A DNA stretch of 64,000 nt from Byssochlamys sp. IMV 00236 (taxonomy: Eukaryota > Ascomycota > Eurotiomycetes > Eurotiales > Thermoascaceae), in the NCBI GenBank assembly GCA_001931875.2, contig MSJH02000504.1:1-64000 (forward strand), in the 5' to 3' direction. The translations under genes were made by a program, and so were the position numbers. The notes below the pieces were generated by a model, which saw nothing but the letters and a program-made list of their open reading frames with translations, was not told the origin of the DNA and searched no databases. Each line of letters opens with the position of its first letter. The first letter of the stretch is position 1. This document shows, in pieces, positions 13,613 through 25,382 of this stretch.

Positions 13613-14041
13613 ATGCTCCCTTCCCTTGCAACAGCAACTCTTGCGCATGTCGATATTTGAGGCACTCTGCTACAGCTTCCGGCCAGTGCTCCTGCAGGAG
13701 TCCAGCTACACTACTCCGTACAAGCAGATCCTGCTATCATTGCACAAGAAGGCGCTAGCCTAGCCGCGCTCAAGCTGCTTGACGGTATCTCAGCCCTGCA
13801 GCTGATGATGGGGGCTCTCGTACACGCGGTTCGCGAGTATCTGGCTGGAGGGAAACGACAACTGAAACTTGCAGAGGCACGGACGCTGGCCTACATCATC
13901 GGCAACATCGACGAACTGTCTGCGCTCACTGTTGCTACCGTTCAGATACACGTTCAGGGCACCAAATTTGTCATGGCGATAGGGGAAATAAATGATGCCT
14001 TCTGTACAGAACCGCTTCAAGGCGGGGATCGGCTCGACTAA
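13613..14041 (+). pseudogene. Probable pseudogene, single in-frame stop, unknown helical protein
   Basis: A reading frame of 143 codons starts at ATG 13613 and ends at TAA 14039-14041, broken only by one TGA at codon 16 (13658-13660). The codon use is like the real genes here (C/G-rich third positions), in contrast to its surroundings. The visible product is Ala/Leu-rich and probably helical, with segments such as GASLAALKLLDGISALQLM and ARTLAYIIGNIDELSALTV. An ATG downstream of the stop (13805) would still allow a 78-residue product. Alternatively the TGA may lie in a missed intron, although no good donor is visible between ATG and TGA. I do not recognise the family. Confidence 0.4.
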
Positions 14042-15164
14042 GATGACCCGATAACCTTAGACTCTACAACCACACCTCAAGACCGGCCACCAGAAAATAA
14101 AGAAGCACGCAGCATGCATGAGCCGCGTAACCTCTCTTTTGCAGAATAGATTGTGTTTCCAATATTGGATTCGCATCTGAAATTGGAATTCTTGGGTCGC
14201 TTACTGTCTACCTTGGACCCCACAAACGCGACCCCATCTCGACACACTTCGTATTAACTATACCCTCAATCGAAGTCAGCATAGACAGTGGATGCCATCG
14301 AAACCCAAGTTCTAACTATACATAACTAGTTACTAAATTCTGGGAGGGCCCGATGGGAACTAAGCTTATTTCGTGCCGACCTAGGAACCTATCTCCATGT
14401 TCCTGATGATAACCCATGGTTGCCCGACTGGTTTACATCTCATATCAAGCGCCTTTTCTGTTTCACACTGAACTCTAAACATACAAGCACATACTACATA
14501 GAAGAATAAGAGCCCTGAGCGTAAGGATACCCACTTCATATCTAGTCGCTGTTGTCCATCATTTGCTGCGTCATACATGGGCGACTCCTTTAGCCAATTG
14601 ATCGCCAAGGGATTGACGGCACGCTAATGTGTATACATAACACCAGATATGCCTAGCTTAACCAGTAGTAGACCGGGAGCCAGTCGCACCGTCACAGGAC
14701 TTAATAATAATGGAATCAAGGACCTTCCGGTCGGAGACTAGTAAACACTTCCAGACTCGATCATCCATGCTGACAGCCATGATAAACATCACGTGCAGCA
14801 AGGGGTCTCTTCTGGACTGTGTCCATCTCGTCAAACCAAGCTTTTTAGCAGCCCCTTCAGCGTCGTACGCGACAACGACATTCCGCGCTGGATACCGGCC
14901 TGCTCTGCGCTGTCCTTCAACGTTGCTGACCCTTCGCTCTTTAACTGGGGCCACATCTTGGAGGACAAGGACAAGAAGACAGCGTCAGCGTACGTGTCTG
15001 TCAGCAGGTAGAATGGTTATTTAAACCCTGTCTGGTCCAGTTGCGCGATTGCTCTCAGACGGAGGCTGGGATTTTCACTCGTTTAAACATTTGTCGCTCA
15101 TTATTACCTCTGTCTTTCTTTTTTCTGTTTTCTGGTCGTTTCATTCCCTATCAAGGTCGCCAAT
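14042..15164. other. Intergenic region, GH55 promoter
   Basis: No convincing gene. A short plus-strand frame around 14860-15011 reads like a piece of real protein (DIPRWIPACSALSFNVADP) but has no proper start or extension, so it could be a relic. The last about 150 bases are pyrimidine-rich (TTTCTTTTTTCTG), typical of a fungal core promoter just before the GH55 ATG. Confidence 0.45.
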
Positions 15165-17891
15165 ATGGTGGGCCCCAAACAGATTTTGTGTTTGTCCGCT
15201 CTCTTCTTAAACACGCTTGCAGCAGCGCTCCCTCTCAGTCAAGGCGCAGACGCCTCGGCTAGATTCCCCTCTATCATCACAGACGACCCTCCCTTTGAGT
15301 GAGTGACTCCTATTGTATCCAATCGTCTATGTGGTAATACTTATTATTGGTCTAGTATATGGAATGAAACAACTGGGATAAGCTTCTTCAACTCGACGAA
15401 TTTTACCTTAGGCATTGGTGCCGGTGATGGCCCTGCTAATAACCCCGCTCAATCCGCTAGCTGCTCTAGCCTCACTGCCGGCTCTTCCCAGTTCTGGTAT
15501 GAGGCAATCACTCATAACGGAGAGTCGTCGTACTTGACTGCAGCGGATAAGGCCAGTTATTCGGTCTTTCGAAATGTAGTCACTAGTTTTGGAGCAGACA
15601 ATACAGGCGCGAAAGATGCGTCTGCTGCTATCCAGAATGCCATCAATGGTATGTTGCGGTGCACTTGAGAGAAAATTAATTGACCTTGTGCTAATTAAGC
15701 ACAAGCTGGAGTCACCGGGGCATTTGACCGGACCACAAATTCAACAGGAACGACGACGAAGCCTGCAATAGTTTATCTACCGTCCGGGACGTACTTGATG
15801 CAAGCTAGTATCCAACTCTTCGTTGGTACTGTGATTGTGGGAGATCCGATCAATCCTCCCGTTTTGAAGGCGAGCAGTAATTTTCCGGATGATCATATTG
15901 TTTATGGCAAGGACCCGAACCTGGGTGGCACGGTCAATTTCTATATTGGTATAAAGAACATTGTCATCGATTCGACTGCCGTAGAGCCATCGCAGTCTCT
16001 TGCACTCCTTGACTGGACCGTCAGCCAAGCAACTCAGATCACCAACGTTATGTTCAATATGCCACTTGGTTCCACGGGGCATACTGGTCTCACCACTGAT
16101 TATGGGTATAACAGCAACACTATCCTGGTACGTAATAGACAAAGATGCCTGTCTCGATATAGAAGCTAATGTCACTGAGTAGGGTGATCTCACGTTCTAT
16201 GGTGGTAACATTGGTCTGGATCTCAGCGGTCAGCAATGGGTCTTCAAAGGCATCACCTTCAATGGAACAAAGACAGCCGTGATAGCAGGGGCTACGAACA
16301 TCGTATTTCAAGGATGCACGTTCAACGGTGTCAATATTGGAATTAATGCGAGCAGTACCTCGGGTTCACTGACTGTCATCGACTCGACGGGTATCGTTAG
16401 CGACACGCTGATCAGCTCCTACAGCTCTGGCAGCGCGACGAACTCGATTGTCCTTGACAATGTCCAGAACGTTGGAAACACGGTCACCCTTGGAGGAAGC
16501 GTAGTCCTTAGCGGGAGCGTGACAGACACGTGGGTACATGGAGATCTGGTGAGGAATATCGCTCTTGTTCGGTCAAGCGTCTTGGGACTAATGCATTCCA
16601 GTACACCTCGGGCGACTCCTATCAGCAATACGAATCAGGTCAGACAGTGAATACGCCACGGCCCTCAGCGCTCGTGTCTAGTGGTGATTACTTCACTATG
16701 AAGCCCCCAACCTACCAGGAATATGCCGTGGATCAATTCGTAAACATCAAGACAGTCACGGACTACCCCGTCTACGGTGATGGTTACACGGACGATACTG
16801 AGAATATAAATGCTATTCTCCAACAATACGCTGGCTGCAAGATTATTTACTTCCCAGCTGGGACATACATTGTGACAGATACGGTTCTCGTGCCGAAAGG
16901 CTCTCGTATCTTTGGCGATGCATACGCCTCTGCCATCAGTGCTAGCGGGGCCAATTTTGCGAATGCTCTTACACCGACGGCCATGGTACAGGTTGGGGAG
17001 CCCAACGATGTAGGAGTGGCCCAGATCAGCGATATGATGTTCACTGTCTCTGACGTCCTGTCTGGATGCAAAATGGTAAGCTTGCCAGACCTCCTGAATC
17101 TGTTTTTTCTTGCACTAACACCATCTTAGGTTGAGGTTAACATTGCAGGTTCTAATCCTGGAGACGTGGGTTTCTGGAACTCTCACTTCCGCGTCGGCGG
17201 TGCCAAGGGAACTACCATTGAAGATGTTTGCCTGAATGATCCCGATACCTGCAAAGCCGCATGGGGCATGATGCATCTCACCAACACATCATCCGCTTAT
17301 CTCGAGAATATGTGGGGTTGGACGGCAGATCATGACCTGGACGGTAACAACAACCAGACGATTGCGACTGGTCGTGGCATCCTGGTCGAAGCAACGAAGG
17401 GGACCTGGCTGGTAGGAACGGCATTCGAACACAACACGCTTTACCAGTACAACTTCAATAATGCTTCAAATGTCTTCTCGTCTATGCAACAGAGCGAGAC
17501 GCCGTACTGGCAGGGTCCTGGAAGCGAATATGCGCCTGCCCCGTGGGCTGGTAGCCTCATCGCCAGCGATCCAGACTTTTCCAACTGCGCCACAGATGAT
17601 GCTCTCTGCCGCATGGCATTCTTTGAACTAATTCAGGGATCGTCAGAGCTGTTCCTCTATGGTGGCTGCGTGTGGGCTTTCTTCAACGACAACGGTAACT
17701 GCAATGCTAGCAATGGCGATTGCCAAACGAACGCCATCAGCACCCAGTCTTCTTCAGCACTCTATTTGTATAACACCAACGTGAAGAGCATAACCAATAT
17801 TGTATTGGACAATTACACGCCTATTGCGACCGAGGCAGAAAATACTGGTGGATGGGGGGGCGTCGTCGCCGCGTATCTGTACAGTACATAG
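15165..17891 (+). CDS. Secreted GH55 exo-beta-1,3-glucanase
   Basis: The enzyme should hydrolyse beta-1,3-glucan outside the cell, releasing glucose (GH55 family role). Six exons: 15165-15298, 15356-15648, 15700-16127, 16183-16548, 16602-17075 and 17130-17891; the introns are 51-57 bp and every junction keeps frame, giving 818 residues. Residues 1 to about 22 are a signal peptide (KQILCLSALFLNTLAAA). Two pectate-lyase-like beta-helix repeats start at matching motifs: FGADNTGAKDASAAIQNAIN near residue 125 and YGDGYTDDTENINAILQQY near residue 455, each followed by a strand ending in PSGTY or PAGTY. This tandem double beta-helix and the length fit GH55. The C-terminal half has AWGMMHLTN and WGWTADHDLDG, typical of these proteins. 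It is isolated, with gene-poor DNA on both sides. Confidence 0.93.
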
Positions 17892-18905
17892 ATGCCGTGC
17901 AGACAGTAAGTTGTCGGACGAACATAGCCTACATGTACATATCAGATTTGTCCCTTTTTTTCTTTTCTTTTCTTTTTTTCTTCTTCAATTATATAGACTA
18001 TGCGAACGTGCTGTTCTTAGTGTTTCTGGGCTAATTCAAACTTAAAAACTTCTCCGGAAACCTTCAACAATACCATCAACTGCAATCGTCCGTAGCGTTT
18101 CCTCGACGACAATGTAGATACCATTAGACTCAAAAGTATGCGCCCATGTATTACGAGGCAAATTCCGGATTGTGACCCGGCACCGAGAGAAAATGAACAG
18201 GTAATGATCCAGAAAGACCCCGTCTAATATCTGAATCTAGCCATCTGGCTATTCCATGCATAACTAATGCGAAATGCTACATGACACATTATACCGGGAA
18301 AAATCAACAACAAACCAGCAACACTTACTATCCCTCCCGACGAATCTATAGACCACCCATAATATCCTATTATCTCCAATAACAACAGTTTAGAACCGAC
18401 TCGAACAAAAATGGCGCCAACGGTGGTGGTGGTGGTGGCCTAGACCGCATACGCATCAAACACATCATCAGCCACACCAAAACAATGGTATGGAACAACT
18501 CTCTCTCCTTTCTCACCACTGGAATGATCAAACATCATCACAACTAAAACATGAACCGTGGTACTAATATTCGCGTCTCTTTATTCCCTCCTCTAGCAGT
18601 CTCTTTGCCGCAGTTTGCCAGAGGAGAGCGGCGGCGGCCCCGTGATGTCAGTTAGTATCATGTTCGCGACAACATCACCGCCACGATGGGGGATATAAAC
18701 AGGTCGAGAAATGGTGTCCAGGGAAAAATTTTTTCGGATCAGATTTCATGATTCAGATGATCTCTGCTGATTGATTCGAAACAATCTCTTAAAAACGCAT
18801 CCTCGCATTTATTTTTTAAAAAAGTGATTTCATATCGCAAAGAAATTTTAAAAAATATCTACAAAAAAAAGCTTCTTCTCAAGAACAACATCAATACCAG
18901 CCAAA
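17892..18905. other. Intergenic region with pyrimidine tract and GGT repeat
   Basis: Holds the GH55 3' region, including a T/C tract at about 17948-17985 (TTTTTTTCTTTTCTTTTCTT), then a short GGT trinucleotide run at about 18422-18438. The last 180 bases before the next ATG are rich in A and T (TTTTTTAAAAAAG) and look like a promoter plus 5' leader. No gene seen. Confidence 0.5.
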
Positions 18906-19262
18906 ATGACCGACTACACCAACTACGGCGCTAGATGCGGAACCGCCTGCGGAACCGTCTGCGACACCGATAATACCTATACTGGAACCACCTACGACAC
19001 CGGCACCACGGCGGCAGCCACGTACGATACTACCGCCGCGGGAGCAGGAGCCACGACCTATGACCCGACCACGGGTGCATACGACCAGCATATCGACTAC
19101 GACACCGACGGCAGCCGTCGCCATCATCGAGAAAGGATGGATGATAGCGGACGATACCTCCATCGAGACGTCGATACGCGACTCGACGGCTCCCAGCGCG
19201 TTCATAAGGAATACAGCAATCCGAATACAGGTACTGCCTACCACCGTGACTACGAGCGCTAG
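18906..19262 (+). CDS. Small Tyr/Thr/Asp-rich protein, unknown function
   Basis: A single-exon frame of 118 codons starts at an ATG in good context (CCAAAATGACC). The first half is built of loose repeats around T-Y-D (TYDTGTT, TYDTTAAG, TTYDPTTGAYD) and carries four Cys near the start in GARCGTACGTVCD. The second half is charged and has two DG-centred motifs: DGSRRHHRERMDDSGRY and DGSQRVHKEYSNP. There is no signal peptide or membrane segment. The opposite strand is also open for 117 codons because of the repeat composition; I prefer the plus strand because of its ATG context, AT-rich leader and more natural composition. I do not recognise a family. Confidence 0.55.
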   Translation: MTDYTNYGARCGTACGTVCDTDNTYTGTTYDTGTTAAATYDTTAAGAGATTYDPTTGAYDQHIDYDTDGSRRHHRERMDDSGRYLHRDVDTRLDGSQRVHKEYSNPNTGTAYHRDYER

Positions 19263-19679
19263 ATGAGAAACGGAGGGGGAGGATCATTCAGGATCTAGAT
19301 GGGCGGATTAGAATGATGGGGCTTTTCGTGATGGATTTTCTGGTGGATCATTTCATTCATCCTGTATAGGGAGGCTTTGTCTCGAATGAACGGGGCGGAT
19401 TGTGGGGAGGGACGTTGCCGTTCTTTACTGCGATGCGTGTGTTGATCTGCTTGATTTTCTAGCGTTTGGTCTCTCTTTCTGTTTCATCCTGATGGACCTT
19501 GGATGTACTGTAGGAAGTAGAAATGGAAAACCCACGTGATTGCATAAAGTTCTTTCCAGGACCTTGGGTGCGCAATAACCCTAGGAAAGTAGTTTCATAC
19601 TGATTCAAAAAGCTTTTTGGGTAACTAGTAGCAGTGGAATTACGTTCCTTCTGTCGATAAGACTATTTAGAGATATTGC
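19263..19679. other. Intergenic region between convergent genes
   Basis: This 417-bp space lies between the stop of the small plus-strand gene and the stop of the minus-strand arylsulfatase. It probably holds both 3' ends. No gene or RNA recognised. Confidence 0.5.
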
Positions 19680-21701
19680 CTAGACCCATTCATGCCAGCT
19701 CAAGCCATCTCTATACACAAGTGGAGTCTGGGGTCCCTCCGCATCAATAATGTAGCCAGCTTCGCATCGACTGTACGACACCTTCGCCTGTTCATGGTAA
19801 AAGGTGTTGTACTTGCTGCTGAGCGCGTCGTAGAGGTTATGAACATCCCCATTCGGATGCAGCACACCCCATGGCTTGACGCAGGTGGATCCTTTGCAGG
19901 ACTTGAGGACTAACAAAAGAGCATCAAGACGGGGTATCACTTGGGAAAGAGGGTAGCCAAGAATAGGGTGTTTGCTTGCGTCTTCAACTCGGCCTGTGGG
20001 ATATAGGTTGTGGAGTTCGTATGGATCGGACTAAAACAGGGTTGTTAGTAGTTGCGCTCTTAGCATCTTGTATATCAGCCTCAATCACATACTCTAAGAT
20101 CATAGAGCTGGTGTTCGTTGGTACACCAGACAGAGTAGTACAGGTCGTATTCGTCTCCGATAATTCGAAGCGCTTTATACGTGTTGTTGGTGATTATAGC
20201 CGGGTTATCAGGCCCTGGACGGTGTTAGCAGGTCTTGCATGTCTCATAGTAACACGACGGCCCAAAACATACCGAAATCGTTATATTCGCCCTCGGGGAT
20301 CGCAAGGCCCCAATATTCTACAGTGACATGCTCATGGCGGAGACTAACGGACTCTTTGCTGAGCGGGATCGGCGTCCCATCAAAATCATCTCTTTGCTCG
20401 ATTCCCGCAATCTCAAACAAGGTCGGTGCCAAGTCAATATGCGTCGTTACAGCATCTTCAACATGGTTCTCCGGAATTCCTGGTCCGCGGATAAAGAGCG
20501 GAACGCGAATATCTTCCTCGAAACCGCACTCCTTTCCAGGCTGCAGTCGGTGCTGGCCGATGTGGTATCCGTTGTCCGAAGTGTAGATGATATATGTGTT
20601 GTCAAGTTTGCCACTTTCTTCCAAGCGCTTGACGACGGAATCAACTAGTTCGTCAACTGTCTGGAGTGCACGCAGCCGCTGTCGATAGAAATGATCATTG
20701 TAATCGACATTCGACTGATTTTGCTTGGGCAGACGACTGATCCAGTTCACGCCGCTCGGCTTTGGTTCGTCTTCAGCATTATGCAACCGTCACACTTAAC
20801 TGAAAAGTGGGAGACATACCGTATCCGGGTTAAAATGTTCTGTTCGAGGAACTTTCACATCCTTGAACAGATGCTTATGCCGCTCCGCTGGAATGGGAGC
20901 GGTCATTTTCACCGTTCCCTCCTGATCAATATTAGAATGAGGCGTCACCGGTGCGATGGCGACGAAAAAAGGACGGTCTCCCGATATGGCATCGTCGAGG
21001 AAACCGAGCGCTTTCTCCTCGATCACATCAGCCGTGTGACGACCTTCATAGCTAACGGGTGGATCATGGTTTCGCTGATACGTCGAGTTTAGATAGCTAT
21101 AAGTATACGGATCGAGCAGGAAGTCCGAGCCGTTGAACCCAGCTACATGAGGTGCGTTATAGTTATCGATGGTGTGTGCATTGAAGAGCTTTCCGGTGTA
21201 ATAGGTATCATAGCCAGCTTCCTGGAGCCAAATCGGAAGGAAATTGGAATTGAATCCTTGGGCGACGAATTTCGGATAACCGCCTGATCAGGTATATATC
21301 TCTATGAGCTTATGTTACGAAGGAGAGGACGGAAATCATGTCTGCTAACCATATGGTGGATGAACGTCTGTTACGTTGGTATTATGAGCCTGTCTTCCTG
21401 TCCATAAACTAACTCGAGACGGACAGCACAAGGCCGTGGTCACGAAATGATTTTTATAGAACGTGCCCCGTTCCTTGAGATGCTTGAGGGTCAATGGCGT
21501 GTACTCGATCGAATCCAATTGCAGGTCTTGGTCGTCGCTAATGATAAAGACGATGTTTGGGCGCTCTTTAACAAAGGGAGATTCCTTGTCCAAGGCTGGG
21601 TTCAATGGCTGTTGGTTCGCTTGCTCAGGATGCCTGAACGCAAGGACGTCCTGGACCGCTAGCAGCGAGCAAAACGTCAGGAGGCCTGAGAAGCTCTTCA
21701 T
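19680..21701 (-). CDS. Secreted arylsulfatase (FGly type I sulfatase)
   Basis: This enzyme should cleave sulfate esters outside the cell to release sulfate. Minus-strand exons: 21701-21350, 21283-20820, 20759-20273, 20214-20093 and 20030-19680; all introns are 58-66 bp and in frame, giving 591 residues. I chose the ATG at 21701 because the product then begins with a signal peptide (MKSFSGLLTFCSLLAVQDVLA); an in-frame ATG 48 bases upstream would bury it. The active-site signature CCPSRVSLWTGR is present, and its first Cys becomes formylglycine in this family. Metal-binding residues are visible in ISDDQD near the start and in TSDNGYHIGQHR in the middle. The C-terminal Cys residues may form disulfides. 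It is divergently arranged with the MFS transporter. Confidence 0.93.
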
Positions 21702-22479
21702 GTTGTATAGTTGCTGTATCTTCGATTCAACATGTCTTGCTAAGCTCACGGTACCGATAACATCGGGAGCTCGGTCTTAAACTGCAGCCCACGAGCTACA
21801 CTCTGGCTCGTGCTCCGATGCGCACACTAACCGCAGTGGAGCATCCTCGATCACGTATTGTAGCCGCAGATGATGCCATCCGTGAGATCTTGGCGTGCGA
21901 GAGGTTGAACGGCTTTGTAATGTTTATCCGGCAGCTTTTTAGGAGAGAACATGAGTGTCGTTAGGGTATTGCAGTGTAGGTACTTAGGTATTGAGATACT
22001 CAAAATACAGGAACGGGTTCAAGTCTTAAGGCAGGTGCGTTTCGGATCTCTCGGTTAGATAGAACTTTGGATAGGAACCATATCGATATCGTTGGGTTAT
22101 CCCATTCATAGGTATTGTACCTTGTCGGATATTTCCATCGGAACCACGGACTCGTCCAGGCACGCCCTCCATGCTATCTGCCAACGATTGCGTGCTTGGT
22201 GGCGGCCATACAGCCACTCATAGATTGTCGTAGATTCTAGCTGTTCGTTTAAGCCAAGTTAAATGCAACCTGCGCTCCCGAAATGGATGATACCAGACCG
22301 ACACAGCTCGGTTGGACGGCCACAGGTACTCCTCGAAGGTTTCCTAGTCGGTGTATGACTGTTCGAGGCCAGTGCTAGTTTAAATCGTACCTTATCAATT
22401 CCACAGCGGACATATTCTGCATATCGATTCTTTTTGACGAGTATGAGTTTCTGGCTGTATTCCTTGACCGTCTGTCGGA
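21702..22479. promoter_or_regulatory. Shared intergenic region of the arylsulfatase/MFS divergent pair
   Basis: About 780 bp separate the two divergent start codons, so it must hold both promoters and may serve as a bidirectional regulatory region. I cannot point to a specific factor site with confidence. Confidence 0.45.
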
Positions 22480-24703
22480 ATGGTAGCTGTCAATAATGGC
22501 CGTGGAGGCGCTGAAGAGGTTGTGGATGAAACCACGCCTCTGCGTATCTCGAAAAATGATGATGATAAAGTACAGAGACAATCGTCATATCAATCCATCC
22601 AGCAGTCATCGAATTCATCAAGTTCATTTACTTCGGAGAGCTCGGAATCAAGTCGCAGCGATGCAGAAAGCGCATTATTGCCTCGACCGGACAGTGCAGA
22701 TAACGAAAAGACGCTCACGAATATCATAAGTGTCACTTTGGTCCTTCTTTTGGGTATGCTATTTGATGCAAAAGGAGTCAAAATTTCTATAGCACTAATT
22801 CTGGTCATACCATTCAGGGGAATTCATCGCCAATGCAGATACTACGCTTCTATACGCCTCGGCAGGCAAGATATCGTCTGAATTTGGCAGCCTTCAAGAT
22901 GCAAACTGGCTCTCCACTGCATATGGAATGGGCGTATTTGTGGCTCAACCGATGGTAAGCCTATATCTTATAAGCTTCAGGTTTCATCTCTGAACATGAC
23001 TGACGACGCCAACACATCCAGTACGGAAAGTTGTGCGATATATACGGGCGAAAAGCTCTTCTTCTATTCGCCTATTCCTTTTTCGCGGTCGGATGTATTG
23101 TGAGGTATGTGACTGATACATGCTTCTACAAGCCCGTGGCATCACTAATGATATGTGTGGACAGTGCTGGAGGATATAGCATGTGGCACATCATCCTTGG
23201 GAGAGCCATCAGCGGCATAGGAGGAGCAGGGACACTCACTGTCGCTTCTGTCATCATCACAGGTACTGCCCAAAGAGATTCACTGCGTTAACCGGAAACT
23301 GAACATCTCCTCTCTAGATCTAGTCCCGAAAAGAGATATCGCAGCATGGAGGTCCTACATCAACATCGCAATGACTCTCGGCCGCAGTCTCGGAGGACCA
23401 ACAGGTGGTTGGCTAGCAGACACGATCGGATGGCGATGGTATGCCTCCTAATCCAATACCTCAATCTATTCCATGGACTGTACATGCTAAGAACTTATCA
23501 GGATGTTCCTCATTCAAGCCATCCTGTTCTGTCTCGCTGCACTTCTCGTCGCAGCCAAGCTTCGCATCGAGACACCGCATCACGACAACCAAGCAGAAAC
23601 CGACCCAAACTCATCCTCACGATCAAAGCTGCGCAGAATTGACTTCCTCGGAATCTCATGTCTCACAATATCCATCTCTGCCGGTATTCTCCTGCTCGAT
23701 CTCGGCGGTCAGAAGTTCCCCTGGCTATCGATCTACACCATCATCCTATCCTTATCCACAGTCGTCTTCTTCCTCGCCTTCATCTTCGTCGAAGCCTACG
23801 TTGCTCGAGAACCCATCTTCTCCCTCCGCATCATCCGCCAACCCAACGTCGCGGCAAGTTACGTCGTGATGGCCCTCCAGATCATGGCTCAAGTCAGCAT
23901 GATGTTCTGCATCCCGCTCTACTTCCAAGTCACCGCACACGCATCCGCCACTAACGCAGGAGCACATCTCTCCCCAGCTGTAATCGGCAACGCAATCGGC
24001 GGTCTCATAGCCGGTGCAATCATCAAACGAACAGGCCGGTACAAACTCCTCATCGTGAGCGCTGGTCTAATCGCATCCGTGACCTACACGCTTCTTTTCT
24101 TCCGCTGGAACGGACACACGAATGTCTGGGAATCGCTATATATCATCCCCGGAGGATTCGGAACTGGAATCGCAGGCGCGGGGGTATTCGTGAGTATGAC
24201 ATCTATGCTGGAAGCGAAGGATGTGGCTATGGCGACGAGCGGGTTCTTCTTCTTTCTCAATCTGGGTGTCACGGGTGGTGTTACGGCGAGTAATACGGTG
24301 CTGGGAATCCAGTTTAAGAAGCAATTGGAGAGGAATCTTAGTGGGCCCGGTGCGAGGAAGGTTAGTGATTATATCCCAATTTCTTTCCTGTCAATCTTCG
24401 CCTATCTCTATGGAAGGGCTCATGTTTTGATACACTACTTACTGATGGAGGAAACAGATCATCAAACGAGCTACCTCCGATGTTCACTATATATCTAATC
24501 TGACAGGACATATCAGAGAGGTTGTCATTGCTTGTTACGTCTCTGGCTTGAAGCATACTTATAGTAAGTACCGCCATAACATACGTATCTATTTAAAGAA
24601 TCTCGAAGGAATCAGAACTAATAATACCTGTCTAGTCATGTCTCTATGCTGGTCCCTGCTCGCATCTGCTGTGGCGCTGTTGATTAAGGATCATCAGCTA
24701 TGA
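22480..24703 (+). CDS. MFS transporter of the Fnx1/VBA-like (DHA2) type
   Basis: A proton-coupled transporter, possibly of the vacuolar basic amino acid or drug type. Eight exons: 22480-22753, 22818-22954, 23022-23104, 23165-23262, 23318-23438, 23502-24360, 24458-24563 and 24636-24703; they join without frame error to 581 residues. The first about 75 residues are hydrophilic and Ser-rich (SSSSFTSESSESSRSD). MFS motif A is seen as GKLCDIYGRKALL, the motif B region as GRAISGIGGAG, and the antiporter motif C as GGPTGGWLAD. The segment NADTTLLYASAGKISSEF in the first helix resembles the Fnx1/VBA subgroup. Many hydrophobic helices follow, up to LLASAVALLIKDHQL at the end. Substrate cannot be read from sequence. 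It starts 779 bp from the divergent arylsulfatase. Confidence 0.85.
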
Positions 24704-25382
24704 GTATGAGTTATGACCAGGCTTGTATATAGATAGATATGTGCATAGGCTATGATTGATGAAGCCATCAAATTAGAGGATAGAACTCTTTTTTACACTG
24801 CGTTTTGTGAGATATATTCTCGTTTATGAAGATCTAAATTACAGCTTTCTGTTGATATGCACTACTATCTTGTTGGAAAGAAAGCACCAATAATGACCTC
24901 CTAATAAAACATAAGAACGAGTATTCGTAAATCTTCGTCCCTCGTGAGTAGTCGTATTCATTGACCCATGAAAACATTACCTAGCGTAACAACATCAACA
25001 TCCAGAGAAGAACATGCAAGGGAAATATTCCGAGACCGATATTACCATAGACGCCTGTACAATCTATGTGAAATGGAAAAGAAAACAGTAGGCTATAGAC
25101 AAATAGAAAAAGAGAGAGGAAATACTGGAAATAGAAAGAAAAAGACATTATGTAAATTAAGCGGGGGTACGTATCCCGGAAAAGCATAATCGTAACCCAT
25201 TGGTATCGTTACATTGTCGTGAATGCGTTTAGTCGTGAACAAGACGTGGTTGCTTTTCGTAATGTGCGTAAATGCAAGTAAGAAGGACGAGGTCGCGAAC
25301 TCGAGGAGGTAGCAATGTGGTGTTGGTGCAATAATGAAGAGATAAAGGTGGGCCGGATCATTCTTTGCGAACTCTGGCTTGC
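24704..25382. other. Intergenic region between convergent genes
   Basis: This stretch lies between the MFS transporter stop and the DUF3433 gene stop. It is AT-leaning and probably mainly 3' untranslated sequence. Short frames here are not protein-like. Confidence 0.5.

Noticed and set aside
13301..13665. Minus-strand frames of 87-97 codons
   Set aside because: Low-quality composition and partly opposite the 13613-14041 frame, whose codon use is far more gene-like.
14793..15011. Plus-strand frame with a protein-like stretch
   Set aside because: No start context, no extension and no family match; at most a small relic.
18891..19244. Minus-strand frame of 117 codons
   Set aside because: Antisense of the T-Y-D-rich gene; its Val/Gly/Ser runs are explained by the complementary repeat codons.
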